Positions 45,147 through 53,881 of a DNA stretch of 64,000 nt are shown piece by piece. How positions within the stretch are numbered: the first letter of the stretch is position 1; every line of letters starts with the position of its first letter. Both the position numbers and the translations under genes were made by a program. Source of the stretch: Leifsonia sp. Root4 (GTDB lineage Bacteria; Actinomycetota; Actinomycetes; Actinomycetales; Microbacteriaceae); the NCBI RefSeq assembly GCF_001425085.1, contig NZ_LMDN01000002.1:741555-805554 (forward strand), in the 5' to 3' direction. The notes below the pieces were generated by a model. It did not search any database and had not been told where the DNA came from. It worked only from the letters and a program-made list of their open reading frames with translations.

Positions 45147-45878
45147 ATGACGATCATTGCCTCGGCCGACGGTTCAGCGCTCGGAAACCCCGGCCCGGCC
45201 GGCTGGGCCTGGTACGTCGACGACGATTGCTGGGCGGCCGGCGGTTGGCCGCACGCCACCAACAACCAGGGCGAACTCACCGCCGTGCTCGAGCTGTTCC
45301 GCGCGACGGCTCACCTCGACGACGATCTGCACGTGCTCTGCGACAGCCAGTACGTGATCAACTCGGTCACCAAGTGGATGCCGGGCTGGAAGAAGAAGGG
45401 TTGGCGCAAGGCCGACGGCAAGCCCGTGATGAATCTCGAGATCCTCCAGGAACTCGATGCGGCCCTCGCCGGTCGCCGCTACCGCTTCGAATGGGTCAAG
45501 GGCCACGCCAACCACCCCATGAACGAGGCGGCGGACGAGCGCGCCCGCGCTGTGTCCGAGGCCTTCCAGAACCGCACCCCGATCCCCACCGGCCCCGGTT
45601 GGACCCGGGGCGGTGCGGCCGCGGTCGCTCCCGTTCCCGGAATCCGCGGCGTCGCGGCATCCGCACCCGTTGCCGCGCCGGCCGCGCCGCTCGCTCCGGC
45701 CCAGCCCGACCTCTTCGACTTCGACGAGCTGAGCGGCGAGCTCGACGAGCTCACACCGGAGAGCGCCGGCTGGCACGAGATCACGCTCACGCTGAGCCCC
45801 GATGAGCACGCCCGGCTGCTGGGCCGCGCCCACGACCACGGTCTGAACGCCGAAGAGTTTCTCCGCAGCCTGATCTAG
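45147..45878 (+). CDS. rnhA: Ribonuclease HI with C-terminal extension
   Basis: 243 residues. The RNase H domain (about 1-140) is complete: SADGSALGNPGPAGWAWY with Asp8, TNNQGELTAVLELF with Glu43, LCDSQYVINSVTKW with Asp66, VKGHANHPMNEAADERAR with Asp130. It removes RNA from RNA-DNA hybrids (R-loops, Okazaki primers). Family members normally end near residue 155; here a Pro/Ala-rich linker leads to a ~60-residue tail rich in acidic residues (LFDFDELSGELDELTPE) ending in a short helical unit ITLTLSPDEHARLLGRAHDH. The tail function is unknown; it resembles a ribbon-helix-helix-like or adaptor segment only weakly. Confidence 0.93.
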   Translation: MTIIASADGSALGNPGPAGWAWYVDDDCWAAGGWPHATNNQGELTAVLELFRATAHLDDDLHVLCDSQYVINSVTKWMPGWKKKGWRKADGKPVMNLEILQELDAALAGRRYRFEWVKGHANHPMNEAADERARAVSEAFQNRTPIPTGPGWTRGGAAAVAPVPGIRGVAASAPVAAPAAPLAPAQPDLFDFDELSGELDELTPESAGWHEITLTLSPDEHARLLGRAHDHGLNAEEFLRSLI

Positions 45879-45899
45879 GCGGTCGGATGCCCCGGCGCC

Positions 45900-46098
45900 G
45901 GTGTCGCGCGAGGGCTCAGGGCTTCGCGTGCGTCGCTGCTCCTTCGTCGCTGCGCCGCTCGCTCAAGCCAGCGTGAGAATGCACGCTCGCTCACGCCAGC
46001 GTGAGAATGCGCCGCTCGCTCACGCCAGCGTGAGAATGCACGCTGGCTCGAGGGAGCAGCCGAGGAACGAGGCCGCACCCGAAGCCCTGACACACCCT
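45900..46098. repeat. Family B palindromic repeat cluster
   Basis: Three successive copies of GCCAGCGTGAGAATG (about 45973, 46003 and 46023) are separated by GCTCGCTCACGCC-like spacers. The last copy forms a perfect hairpin CCAGCGTG-agaatg-CACGCTGG and is followed by GGCTCGAGGGAGCAGCCGAG and GAACGAGGC, the inverse of the arm at 8628 and 18309. It fills most of the 248-bp gap between convergent rnhA and pnuC and could end transcription on both strands. Confidence 0.9.
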
Positions 46099-46126
46099 GA
46101 TAGGCCCCGCCCCGGCGACCGCGGCG

Positions 46127-46810
46127 TCAGGCGGAGGCCGGCAGCGCGGGTGCGCTTCGGCGTTGCACCTGCACCCACGTGAAGAAGCCCCAGATGGTGA
46201 ACGCGCCGTAAAAGACGAAGAGGATCGCCGAGGCGTAGTAGCCGGCGCTGATCAGCAGCGGGACTCCGACGATGTCGACGGCCACCCAGATCAGCCAGAA
46301 CTCGGTCCAGCCCTTCGCCATTCCCCAGGTCGCCAACAGCGAGCCGACGAAGATCCAGGCGTCGGCCCAGACCGGCTCGAACGACCCGAGCGCCGTGAAG
46401 ATGGGCGTGATCACGGCCGTTCCGACGACGAGGATGCCGACGAGCATCAGCCGGGTGCGCCCGCTCGCCCAGTGCGGTTGCACGGCGACGTGGGTGCCGG
46501 TGGCGGCATCGACGCGTTTGCTGCTCTGCGACCAGCGCACCCAGCCGTAGATCGACACGGCGATGAACATCAGCTGGCGGCTCGCCTGACCGAGCAGATT
46601 GACGGGGTTCGGGGTGCCGAAGACGGCGCCGAGGAAGACCGTGAAGAGCAGCACATTGCCGACGATCCCGACGGGCCAGGCCCAGACCTTGCGGCGCATG
46701 CCGCCGATCGCGCTGGCGATACCGAAGCCGTTGCCGACGATCTCACGCCAGAGGATTGTCTGGTCGCCGATCACGAGCTGCGCGTCAAAGAGCCACTCGA
46801 TCAGGTTCAT
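46127..46810 (-). CDS. pnuC: Nicotinamide riboside transporter PnuC
   Basis: 227 residues, seven predicted helices. PnuC features are IVGNGFGIASAIGGMRRKVW, WPVGIVGNVLLFTVFL, RQLMFIAVSIYGWVRW with the family G-W-x-x-W core, WADAWIFVGSLLATWGMAKG and EFWLIWVAVDIVGVPLLISA. It imports nicotinamide riboside by facilitated diffusion, driven by intracellular phosphorylation. Six bases separate it from the DUF3054 gene upstream, so the two probably share a transcript. No NAD-related riboswitch was recognised in front of the pair. Confidence 0.9.
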   Translation of the reverse strand: MNLIEWLFDAQLVIGDQTILWREIVGNGFGIASAIGGMRRKVWAWPVGIVGNVLLFTVFLGAVFGTPNPVNLLGQASRQLMFIAVSIYGWVRWSQSSKRVDAATGTHVAVQPHWASGRTRLMLVGILVVGTAVITPIFTALGSFEPVWADAWIFVGSLLATWGMAKGWTEFWLIWVAVDIVGVPLLISAGYYASAILFVFYGAFTIWGFFTWVQVQRRSAPALPASA

Positions 46811-46816
46811 GCCGGC

Positions 46817-47314
46817 CTAAATCCCGGGGGTGCGGCGGTTGGGGTCCGGTCGATTCAGCGCCGCCTTGGCCGCGGCTTGGGCTTCGGCGTTCACGATTGC
46901 GGCATCCGCCTCTGCCTGCTTCTTCGCCACGCGCCTGGCGGCGATGCGCTCGATCCAGACACCGAGCAGGCGCCAGCCGACGAGGAACGCGCCGAGCGTC
47001 ACGGTGGCGACGATGATGAAGGCGATGTCGGTTCCCTGCCCCGATACGGCGCGCAGCACCATGCCGCCGACCACGGTCACCAGCCAGATGACGACGCCCG
47101 TCGGCCACACCCGGTCTGGCGAACGCCAGGCGCGGGTCACGATCCAGCCGAGAAGCAGCCCGGCGAAGAACGGCCACGCCGTCTCCCACACCCCGGCGAG
47201 GTCGAACTCCTCGTCGTGGCTGCGCCGGCCGATCAACACGAACGCGAAGACCAGCACGAGGTCGATCAGCAGATCGGGGAGCACCTTGGGCCGGGCGGCG
47301 CGTGTTTCAGACAT
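46817..47314 (-). CDS. DUF3054 membrane protein
   Basis: 165 residues with four helices in the first ~125 residues (LIDLVLVFAFVLIGRRSHDE, WPFFAGLLLGWIVTRAW, GVVIWLVTVVGGMVLRAVSG, IVATVTLGAFLVGWRLL), matching the compact actinobacterial DUF3054 family. A charged Ala/Lys/Arg-rich cytoplasmic tail of ~40 residues follows. Function is not known. It precedes pnuC by six bases; the pairing may be chance or may hint at a role in vitamin or nucleoside uptake. Confidence 0.8.
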   Translation of the reverse strand: MSETRAARPKVLPDLLIDLVLVFAFVLIGRRSHDEEFDLAGVWETAWPFFAGLLLGWIVTRAWRSPDRVWPTGVVIWLVTVVGGMVLRAVSGQGTDIAFIIVATVTLGAFLVGWRLLGVWIERIAARRVAKKQAEADAAIVNAEAQAAAKAALNRPDPNRRTPGI

Positions 47315-47349
47315 GGTTCCAGTGTAGTTTCGCGGGCGGATGCCGACGG

Positions 47350-48606
47350 CTACAGCGCCCCGAAGGTGGCGTCCAGCGCCCCGCGCAGATCGGCGATGAG
47401 GTCATCGGCCTCTTCGAGCCCGACCGAGAAGCGCAGGTGCCCCCACTCCCGGAACTCCGCCGGGTACGCGGCGACCCGAGCTCCCTCCGTGCCGACGTGC
47501 ACGATCAGCGACTCGTCATGGCCGAGCGAGACGGCCGAGGTGATCACCCGGAGATTCGCGACGAAGCGGTTCTGGGCATCGCTGTCGCCGCGCACGGCGA
47601 ACGCCATCATGGCCCCGAAGCCACCGAACTGGCGGGCGGCCAGCTCGTGTTGCCGGTGCGCGGGCAGACCGGGATAGCTGACGTAGGCGACCCGCGGATC
47701 GGCGTCGAGGAAGGCCGCGACCCGCTCGGCGCTGGCCAGGTGCTGGCGGAGGCGCAGCGGCAGCGTGACGGAGCCGCGCATGATCAACCAGGCGTTGAAC
47801 GGGCTGATCACCCCGCCGACATCGACCATCGCCTCCTTCTTGATCTGCTGGATCAGCCCGCGGCGGCCGACCACCGCGCCGCCCATCGCGTCGCCGTGCC
47901 CATTGATGTACTTGGTCAGCGAGTGCACCACGAGGTCGGCCCCGTGCTCGATCGGCCGGAACAGCGGCGGCGGCGTGAACGTCGAGTCGACCGAGAGCAG
48001 CGCACCGGCCTCGTGGGCGATGGCGGCGACCGCCGCGACATCCGTCACCTTCGTCGTCGGGTTGGCGATGGCCTCGATGTGGACAAGTTTCGTGTGGGGG
48101 CGGATGGCGGCGCGCACGGCATCCAGATCACTCATGTCGACGAAGCTCGCCTCGATGCCGTACTTCTCGGTGAGCAGCTCGGTGAAGAGCTTGAACGGCG
48201 CCTCGTAGCTGACGTCGGCGATGATCACGTGGTCGCCGCTCCGCAGGAAGGTGAAGTAGACGGCGTGCAGGGCCGCGACGCCGCTGCCGAGGACGACGGC
48301 ATCCTCTGCCCGCTCGAGGGCGGCGAGCTTGGCCTGCAGCCCGAGCTGATTGACGCCGCTGTTGCGGGTGTAGAGCGGCACGTCGGTGCCGGACCAGCTG
48401 ATCTCTGACGGGTCCTCCGGCAGAGCGTAGGAGTTGGCCATGACGATGGGTGTGCGCACGGCGCCGCTCCCGGCGTCGATCGCGTTGCCTGCGTGCACGG
48501 CCTGGGTCAGCAATCCGAGCGTGCCGGGGTCGTGCTTGTCGGGTCTCGTGCCTGGCGCTGGAGCTGCGGAATCGGCGGCAGAAGGGACGGCATCTGGCAC
48601 GGTCAT
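47350..48606 (-). CDS. Cys/Met-metabolism PLP-dependent enzyme (cystathionine gamma-synthase/lyase family)
   Basis: 418 residues from ATG 48606; no clear ribosome-binding site, so translation may be leaderless. Fold-type I transsulfuration enzyme: LLTQAVHAGNAIDAGSGAVR, YTRNSGVNQLGLQAKLAALE, VVLGSGVAALHAVYFTFLRS, PTTKVTDVAAVAAIAHEAGA with the PLP-binding Asp in LLSVDSTFTPPPLF, and the Schiff-base Lys in VVHSLTKYINGHGD. The C-terminal SVGLEEADDLIADLRGAL is the usual end. Which reaction it performs (synthase, lyase or methionine gamma-lyase) cannot be decided from these motifs. Confidence 0.92.
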   Translation of the reverse strand: MTVPDAVPSAADSAAPAPGTRPDKHDPGTLGLLTQAVHAGNAIDAGSGAVRTPIVMANSYALPEDPSEISWSGTDVPLYTRNSGVNQLGLQAKLAALERAEDAVVLGSGVAALHAVYFTFLRSGDHVIIADVSYEAPFKLFTELLTEKYGIEASFVDMSDLDAVRAAIRPHTKLVHIEAIANPTTKVTDVAAVAAIAHEAGALLSVDSTFTPPPLFRPIEHGADLVVHSLTKYINGHGDAMGGAVVGRRGLIQQIKKEAMVDVGGVISPFNAWLIMRGSVTLPLRLRQHLASAERVAAFLDADPRVAYVSYPGLPAHRQHELAARQFGGFGAMMAFAVRGDSDAQNRFVANLRVITSAVSLGHDESLIVHVGTEGARVAAYPAEFREWGHLRFSVGLEEADDLIADLRGALDATFGAL

Positions 48607-48680
48607 GGCGCCAGCGTACGCCCGCGGCTGGCAGCGTGCCCAGCGCGTGCCGGCTTCATTACGCCCCGTGGCGCGCCGTC

Positions 48681-48714
48681 GTTGCCCTGCCCATCGCCGG
48701 ATTGGCGGGGCAAC
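48681..48714. repeat. Stem-loop in the gap between PLP enzyme and hypothetical gene
   Basis: GTTGCCCTGCC (48681-48691) pairs with GGCGGGGCAAC (48704-48714), allowing one G-U or mismatch. It is within the divergent promoter region; no poly-T run follows. Confidence 0.55.
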
Positions 48715-48843
48715 GCCCACACTCGCAAACTGTTCGTCATCTGCGCGTCATACGACGCCACTACGCTCGGCTCGTGGCCGATTCGGCACGGCAGCCGGGC
48801 GACACCGGCTGGCGGGATCGGCCCACGCGACGAGGGGACGCCG

Positions 48844-49230
48844 ATGGACGACAAGAGGTTCGGAATTGAGTACGAGGTTGCGCTCGAGCCGGAGCCGCCC
48901 GCGCTGCAGACCCTCCGCCAGCACGCCCTCTCCGAGATCGCGACCGTCATCGAGCTGCGCACGGCACTCGGCGAGGAACCGTGGCGTTTCCTGCCGGAGC
49001 TGCCCACCCTCGACGAGCAGGTGATCCTCGATCTCTACCGGGAACGGTGCACGCTGCCGGGGCCCGCGGAGGCCAGGGCCCGCGCCTACCACCCGGCCGC
49101 CCGCCCCGGAGCGGCCGAACAGTTCGAGTTCGAGATGCTGCGCGCGATCGCGCTGGAGTACCCGGCGCTGAGCACCACGGTGTGGCGCCTGCTGGATCGG
49201 GCGCCGAGACTGCTCGGGCGCGCGGGCTAG
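48844..49230 (+). CDS. Hypothetical small acidic protein
   Basis: 128 residues from ATG 48844, which follows GAGGGGA. Rich in Glu, Leu and Arg, with no membrane segment or signal peptide and no domain I recognise. Predicted mostly helical ([40 protein letters not shown]). Codon use matches its neighbours. Its stop overlaps that of the convergent YyaL-type gene by 4 bp. Confidence 0.7.
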   Translation: MDDKRFGIEYEVALEPEPPALQTLRQHALSEIATVIELRTALGEEPWRFLPELPTLDEQVILDLYRERCTLPGPAEARARAYHPAARPGAAEQFEFEMLRAIALEYPALSTTVWRLLDRAPRLLGRAG

Positions 49231-51281
49231 CGCCCTCGCTCCTCGGATTCGGGGTCGGTGCCGGGATCGGTGCCGGGTGCGCGCTGTAGCAGCGCGGTGA
49301 GTGCCGCGGCATCCGTCACCGGGAGCCGGCAGACGAACTGCTCACAGAGGTAGCTTGCCGCGGCCCCGCCACGCGCGGTTCGGCCGGCGAACAGTTCGAA
49401 TCCCGCGTCGGCGAATGCCGCCGCCTGCGACTCGGTGACCGCGAGGGAGAGGGCGACGGATGCCGCGCTCCCCCGCGCCGCATCCAGCAACGCCTCCGCC
49501 TGAGCAGCATCGGCAACCACAGCGTCGGTAGCCACTGGATCGGTAACCACACTGACCAGTTGCACGACGGGGCGCTGCAACCGCGCCGCCAGGGTGAGCA
49601 GCGCGCCATAGGCGAGCGGGCGCTCCGCGGCGGCCGGGCCGACGAGCGCGACGGCCTGCTCTGCGGCGTCGAGGTAGCCGCGTTCACCGCCGAGCAGGTA
49701 GAGCTCGAATGCGGCGGTGCCGATCGCGCTGAGCCCGGACGGATACGCGCCCTCCGCCGCGTCCAGCTCCAGGGCCAACCCCTGCGCGGCGAGGAGCGGC
49801 TCCGCCCCGCCCGGCACGGCGAACGGCAGGCGCGAGGAGGCTGCCGCCTCCAGACAGGCGTCAACGAGTTCTCGGGCGGTCACGGCGTACCCGGCCTCCC
49901 CCGTGGCAGTCGCGAGCGCCAGCAGCCCGCCGGCGAGCATGCCGTAGTCCTCCAACGTCGCGGGGGCCGAGGAGACCCGGGCCCCGAGTGAGGCCCGCGC
50001 CAGGGAGCGTCCGCCCAGGCTGTGCGCGTCGCCGGCCCGATCGTCACCGGCTCGCCAGTGCAGCGCGAGCAGCTGCTCGGCGGCGGCCCGTGCGCCCTCG
50101 ACCCAGTCCGGGCGCCGCAGCGCCGTACCCGCCCTGGCCAGTGCCCCGATCGCGAGGCCGTTCCAGCCGCTGAGGACCTTCTCGTCGAGAGCGGGTGGTG
50201 CGACGAGTGCCCGCGCGAGCTCGTCGAGCGCGTAGTAGCCTCCCTCGCTCCGCTGCCCGCCGAGAGTGCTCTCGGAATCCTGCGCGCTGGCGAATGCGCC
50301 GTTCGGCAGCCGCAGCACGTCGAGCAGGAATCCGGCGAGCGCGTCGCTGAGCTTCGTGGCCCAGCCGGCGTTCTGGCCGTTCCCGCCGTCGTTCTGCCAC
50401 ACCCGCACTGCCGCGTCGAGCAGCATGGCGTTGTCGTAGAGCATGCGTTCGTAGTGCGGGTCGCCCCAGTCGCGGCGGGTCGAGTAGCGGAAGAAGCCGC
50501 CCTCGACGGGGTCGCGCAGCGGGGAGGCCCCCATCACCTTGAGCGTGCGGGCGCCAAGGGCGGCCCCAGCACCCGGCTGCTCCAGCAGGAATCCCAGCAC
50601 GGGCGCGACGGGGAACTTGGGGTCGGTGAACTCCGGCGGTGTGCCGAACCCGCCGAACCGCGGGTCCTCGAGCGCCGCCATGCGTGCCACGGCGTCCGCG
50701 AGGGCGGGCGCGCCGATGCGCCGCTTGGCGCTGGGGCCCGTGCCCGGCCCGGCGTCGTCGCCCTGAGCGCTGCCGGCTGCAGCGGATGCCGCGAGCGCCG
50801 CCGCCACGGCATCCGCGGTCTCGGTCACCGCGCCGCGCCGCAGCGTCCAGGCGTTCGTCACCGCCGTCAGCACACCGGCGAACGCCGGCATGCCGCTGAC
50901 CGGGCGGGGCGGGAAGTAGCTGCCGGCGTAGAAGGGGCGCCCGCCAGGGGTCACGAAGACGTTGAGCGGCCAGCCGAGGTTCCGGGTGAAGGCGGAGGCC
51001 GCGGCCATGTAGCTCGCGTCGACATCCGGATGCTCCTCGCGGTCGACCTTGATCGCGACGAACTGGGCGTTGAGGGTGGCGGCGAGCGCCGGATCGCTGA
51101 AGCTCTCCCGCGCCATGACGTGGCACCAGTGGCAGGTGGAGTACCCGATCGATACGAGCACGGGAACATCACGTCTGGCCGCCTCGGCGAACGCCTCCTC
51201 GCCCCACGGCCACCAGTCAACGGGGTTCTCGGCATGTGAGCGCAGATAGGGACTGATCGCATCGGCCAGTCGATTCGCCAT
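49227..51281 (-). CDS. YyaL / DUF255 thioredoxin-fold protein (spermatogenesis-associated-20 family)
   Basis: 684 residues from ATG 51281. The first ~170 residues are the DUF255 thioredoxin-like domain: [20 protein letters not shown] and the active-site block [14 protein letters not shown] (C-H-W-C), then [14 protein letters not shown] and [13 protein letters not shown]. The rest is an alpha/alpha barrel ([73 protein letters not shown]). The family is conserved from bacteria to man; a redox or glycan role is suspected but unproven. Family length is complete. Confidence 0.92.
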   Translation of the reverse strand: MANRLADAISPYLRSHAENPVDWWPWGEEAFAEAARRDVPVLVSIGYSTCHWCHVMARESFSDPALAATLNAQFVAIKVDREEHPDVDASYMAAASAFTRNLGWPLNVFVTPGGRPFYAGSYFPPRPVSGMPAFAGVLTAVTNAWTLRRGAVTETADAVAAALAASAAAGSAQGDDAGPGTGPSAKRRIGAPALADAVARMAALEDPRFGGFGTPPEFTDPKFPVAPVLGFLLEQPGAGAALGARTLKVMGASPLRDPVEGGFFRYSTRRDWGDPHYERMLYDNAMLLDAAVRVWQNDGGNGQNAGWATKLSDALAGFLLDVLRLPNGAFASAQDSESTLGGQRSEGGYYALDELARALVAPPALDEKVLSGWNGLAIGALARAGTALRRPDWVEGARAAAEQLLALHWRAGDDRAGDAHSLGGRSLARASLGARVSSAPATLEDYGMLAGGLLALATATGEAGYAVTARELVDACLEAAASSRLPFAVPGGAEPLLAAQGLALELDAAEGAYPSGLSAIGTAAFELYLLGGERGYLDAAEQAVALVGPAAAERPLAYGALLTLAARLQRPVVQLVSVVTDPVATDAVVADAAQAEALLDAARGSAASVALSLAVTESQAAAFADAGFELFAGRTARGGAAASYLCEQFVCRLPVTDAAALTALLQRAPGTDPGTDPESEERGR

Positions 51282-51438
51282 ACTCCCAGCGTAGCCCCGG
51301 GCCCCGGCCCGCTCCGTGTACCGTCCGGCGGAGTTCTGGTCGACACGCCGCCGGGTCTCCCCGTTTCGGCGGCGCGTCGACCGAATCCCCGGCGGAGCGC
51401 ACGGCTCCCGGGCACGGATGCCGCAGCCCCGCTCGGGC

Positions 51439-52860
51439 TCAGGCCTCGAGCCGTTGCTCCCGTTCCACCTGCCGCTCGCGCTCTGCGGCGTAGACGTTCT
51501 GCGGGCGCTCCAGTCCGAGGTGCTCACGCAGCGTGCGCCCCGTGTACTCGGTGCGGAACAACCCGCGGCGCTGCAACTCCGGCACGACGAGGCTCGTGAA
51601 CGCCTCGAACTGATCGCCCATGAAGGCGGTGAGCACGTTGAAACCGTCGACGGCTCCGGCCTCGAACCAGCGCTGGAGGTGGTCGGCGACCCTGTCCGCA
51701 TCGCCCACGACGACCGCCGACGGCACGACGTGCGTCACCAGCAGGTGCCGGAGCGTCACAGGGCGGTCGGCGTCGCCGACGGTACGGCCGGTACGCTCCG
51801 TCACCGCGGCGAGCAGCTGCTGGCCGACGTCGCTGAACTTAGCCACCTGCCGCGCGGTGACGGCGGTGTCGAAGCCGACCGGCCCGAGCGCGACCCCGAC
51901 GACACCGGAAAGCGCCCGCACGGTTCGCCCGGCCGGGAAGTCGGGCGAACCTTCCAACTCGCCGCCCTCGTCGAGGGGAACCAGCGCGATGAGCTCGTCG
52001 AAGATCGCCCAGGCCTCCTCCACCGTCGGCGCGACGATCGGCAGGATCGGGGTGACGACCTTGAGTTGATCGGAATTGCGACCGACCGTCACCGCCTGCG
52101 TCTTCAGCGAGGCGCGCAGCGCAACGCCCTCCTCGAGGGAGCGGACCGCCACGAGGGCGACATCCGCGAGCTCCCCGACGAGCTGCCGCGACCGCAGCGA
52201 GGTGCCCGCGTGCACGATCGGCAGGTGCCCCTGCACCGGGCGATCGACGTTCAGCGGTCCGGTGACCCGCACGTGCTCACCCACGAAGTCGGCCCGGTGC
52301 AGCTTGGCCGGGTCGAGCAGCTGCCCGCCGGCGGTGTCGCGCACGAACGCGCCGTCTTCGAAGGAGTCCCAGAGCAGGCGCAATGCCTGCACGAACTCGC
52401 TGGCCTGGTCGTATCGGTGCTCGTTCGGCGCATGGGCGTCACGCCCATGGTTGCCGGCCGCGCGCGGCTCCGCCCCGGTCACGACGTTGAGTCCGGCCCG
52501 GCCGTCGCTGAGCAGGTCGACGGATGCCGTGGCCCGCGCCAACGCATAGGGGTCGCTGTAGGTGGTGTTGGCCGTCGCGATCAGACCGATTCGCTTGGTG
52601 ACACCCGCCAGATAGGTGATCGCCGAGAGCGGGTCGATCCTGGCCACGAGATACGGGTCGCGGAACTCCAGGTCGTGCCCTGTCGCCAGCCAATCGCCGA
52701 AGAAGAGGTAGTCGAGTTTGGCGGCCTCGGCCAGTTTCGCGGTACGCCGCAGCACGGCGGCATCCCCGCGTGGGTTGTTGTGCGCGCCCGGATAGCGCCA
52801 CCCGGATGGGTAGCCGCCCAGCGCCCGGAACATTGCTCCGATGATGATCTGCTCGCTCAT
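51439..52860 (-). CDS. LLM-class flavin-dependent monooxygenase (NtaA/SnaA/DszA family)
   Basis: 473 residues. Bacterial luciferase-like fold of the NtaA/DszA branch: [99 protein letters not shown] and [17 protein letters not shown]. These enzymes use FMNH2 and O2, supplied by a separate reductase, to oxidise organosulfur compounds, chelators or similar molecules. A matching FMN reductase is encoded nearby at 55220-55813. Transcription on the minus strand puts both in one direction but with an opposing gene between. Confidence 0.92.
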   Translation of the reverse strand: MSEQIIIGAMFRALGGYPSGWRYPGAHNNPRGDAAVLRRTAKLAEAAKLDYLFFGDWLATGHDLEFRDPYLVARIDPLSAITYLAGVTKRIGLIATANTTYSDPYALARATASVDLLSDGRAGLNVVTGAEPRAAGNHGRDAHAPNEHRYDQASEFVQALRLLWDSFEDGAFVRDTAGGQLLDPAKLHRADFVGEHVRVTGPLNVDRPVQGHLPIVHAGTSLRSRQLVGELADVALVAVRSLEEGVALRASLKTQAVTVGRNSDQLKVVTPILPIVAPTVEEAWAIFDELIALVPLDEGGELEGSPDFPAGRTVRALSGVVGVALGPVGFDTAVTARQVAKFSDVGQQLLAAVTERTGRTVGDADRPVTLRHLLVTHVVPSAVVVGDADRVADHLQRWFEAGAVDGFNVLTAFMGDQFEAFTSLVVPELQRRGLFRTEYTGRTLREHLGLERPQNVYAAERERQVEREQRLEA

Positions 52861-52980
52861 TCAGGGCACGTTACGCCGGGCGCCCGGCATGCGCCCGCGT
52901 GTTACGGGGCACTGTTCATACGGGGAAACGCGACGTAACGTGGAGGGATCAAGCAACCACCCGGAACGGGAGGTGTCACT

Positions 52981-53874
52981 GTGGCAGAACACGGAGACAT
53001 CGCCGCTCTCAGCGACGATGCGCTTGCCCGCCAGCGTGCGCTCACCCGCGAGCAGGTCTACTCGCGCCAGGGCCAGCAGGAGGAGCCGCGCGCGTTCATC
53101 GACCCGAACACCGGGCGAACGGTGCTCCTGCGGGCAAGCGAATGGCGGCTGCTACAGATTGAGCGTGAACTGGCGGTCCGCGCTGCACGACGCGACGCCG
53201 GTAGCAGCGGTCCGGGCGGTCCTGGCGGCCACGGCCTGGGTCACGAACAGGATCCCCGTCCTGGAACCGGTGACGTTGCGGTTGCCGCGGCATCCGCACG
53301 CGGCCGGGCAGACGGCCTGCGCCTGCTCCGGCGAACTGCGGTGCCCTTCGGCGTCGGTCTGCTTGTGGGTGTCGCGGCAGCGCTCACCACGACGGGCGTC
53401 CTCCGAGTTCCGGAGCTCGCGGTGTTCGGGGCCGGCTCGGCGGAACAGACGCCGACGCCATCGCCGATGGCTGACGAATACCGAGCCCTGCTGAACGTGT
53501 TCAGTGGTGCAGAGCGGGGAAGCCACCCAGAGGCGCGCCTCCCCGCCGTGCTGGAGCAGAGTTTCGCTCCCGACGACGTCGCGATCGTGTTCCTTCCCGC
53601 GAATGGCAACACGGGCACACGCGTATACGCCGCACGCAGCGGCGCCTCGCAGCTCTGCCTCATCGCGGTGATCCCCACGCAACAACTGGCCATGAACTGC
53701 GGTGAGCTTGGTGATGTCGCGCGCGGCGGACTCACCCTGCACTTCTGGCTCACCGACGGGCTGCAGCAGGCGCGGTCGCTGCTCGGAGACAACGTCGACA
53801 TCACGGCGTCGATGGCCTCCGTGAGCTGGAACCCCGACGGCACCTTCAGCATCACGCAGACGCCGATCGACTGA
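52981..53874 (+). CDS. Hypothetical single-pass membrane protein
   Basis: 297 residues from GTG 52981 with a GGGAGG ribosome-binding site. The cytoplasmic N-terminal part contains LARQRALTREQVYSRQGQQE and a repeat-free basic region; one membrane helix at ~118-138 (FGVGLLVGVAAALTTTGVL) leads to an extracytoplasmic domain of ~150 residues with two Cys (LCLIAVIP, MNCGELGD) that could form a disulfide. The topology resembles anti-sigma-like or secretion-accessory proteins, but no family was recognised. It lies between the flavin monooxygenase and the SufS-like gene, in opposite orientation to both. Confidence 0.75.
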   Translation: MAEHGDIAALSDDALARQRALTREQVYSRQGQQEEPRAFIDPNTGRTVLLRASEWRLLQIERELAVRAARRDAGSSGPGGPGGHGLGHEQDPRPGTGDVAVAAASARGRADGLRLLRRTAVPFGVGLLVGVAAALTTTGVLRVPELAVFGAGSAEQTPTPSPMADEYRALLNVFSGAERGSHPEARLPAVLEQSFAPDDVAIVFLPANGNTGTRVYAARSGASQLCLIAVIPTQQLAMNCGELGDVARGGLTLHFWLTDGLQQARSLLGDNVDITASMASVSWNPDGTFSITQTPID

Positions 53875-53881
53875 GCGGCCG

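Noticed and set aside
45900..46098. Repeat array as a CRISPR
   Set aside because: Units are palindromic and irregular, spacers are near-identical rather than unique, and no cas gene is present.
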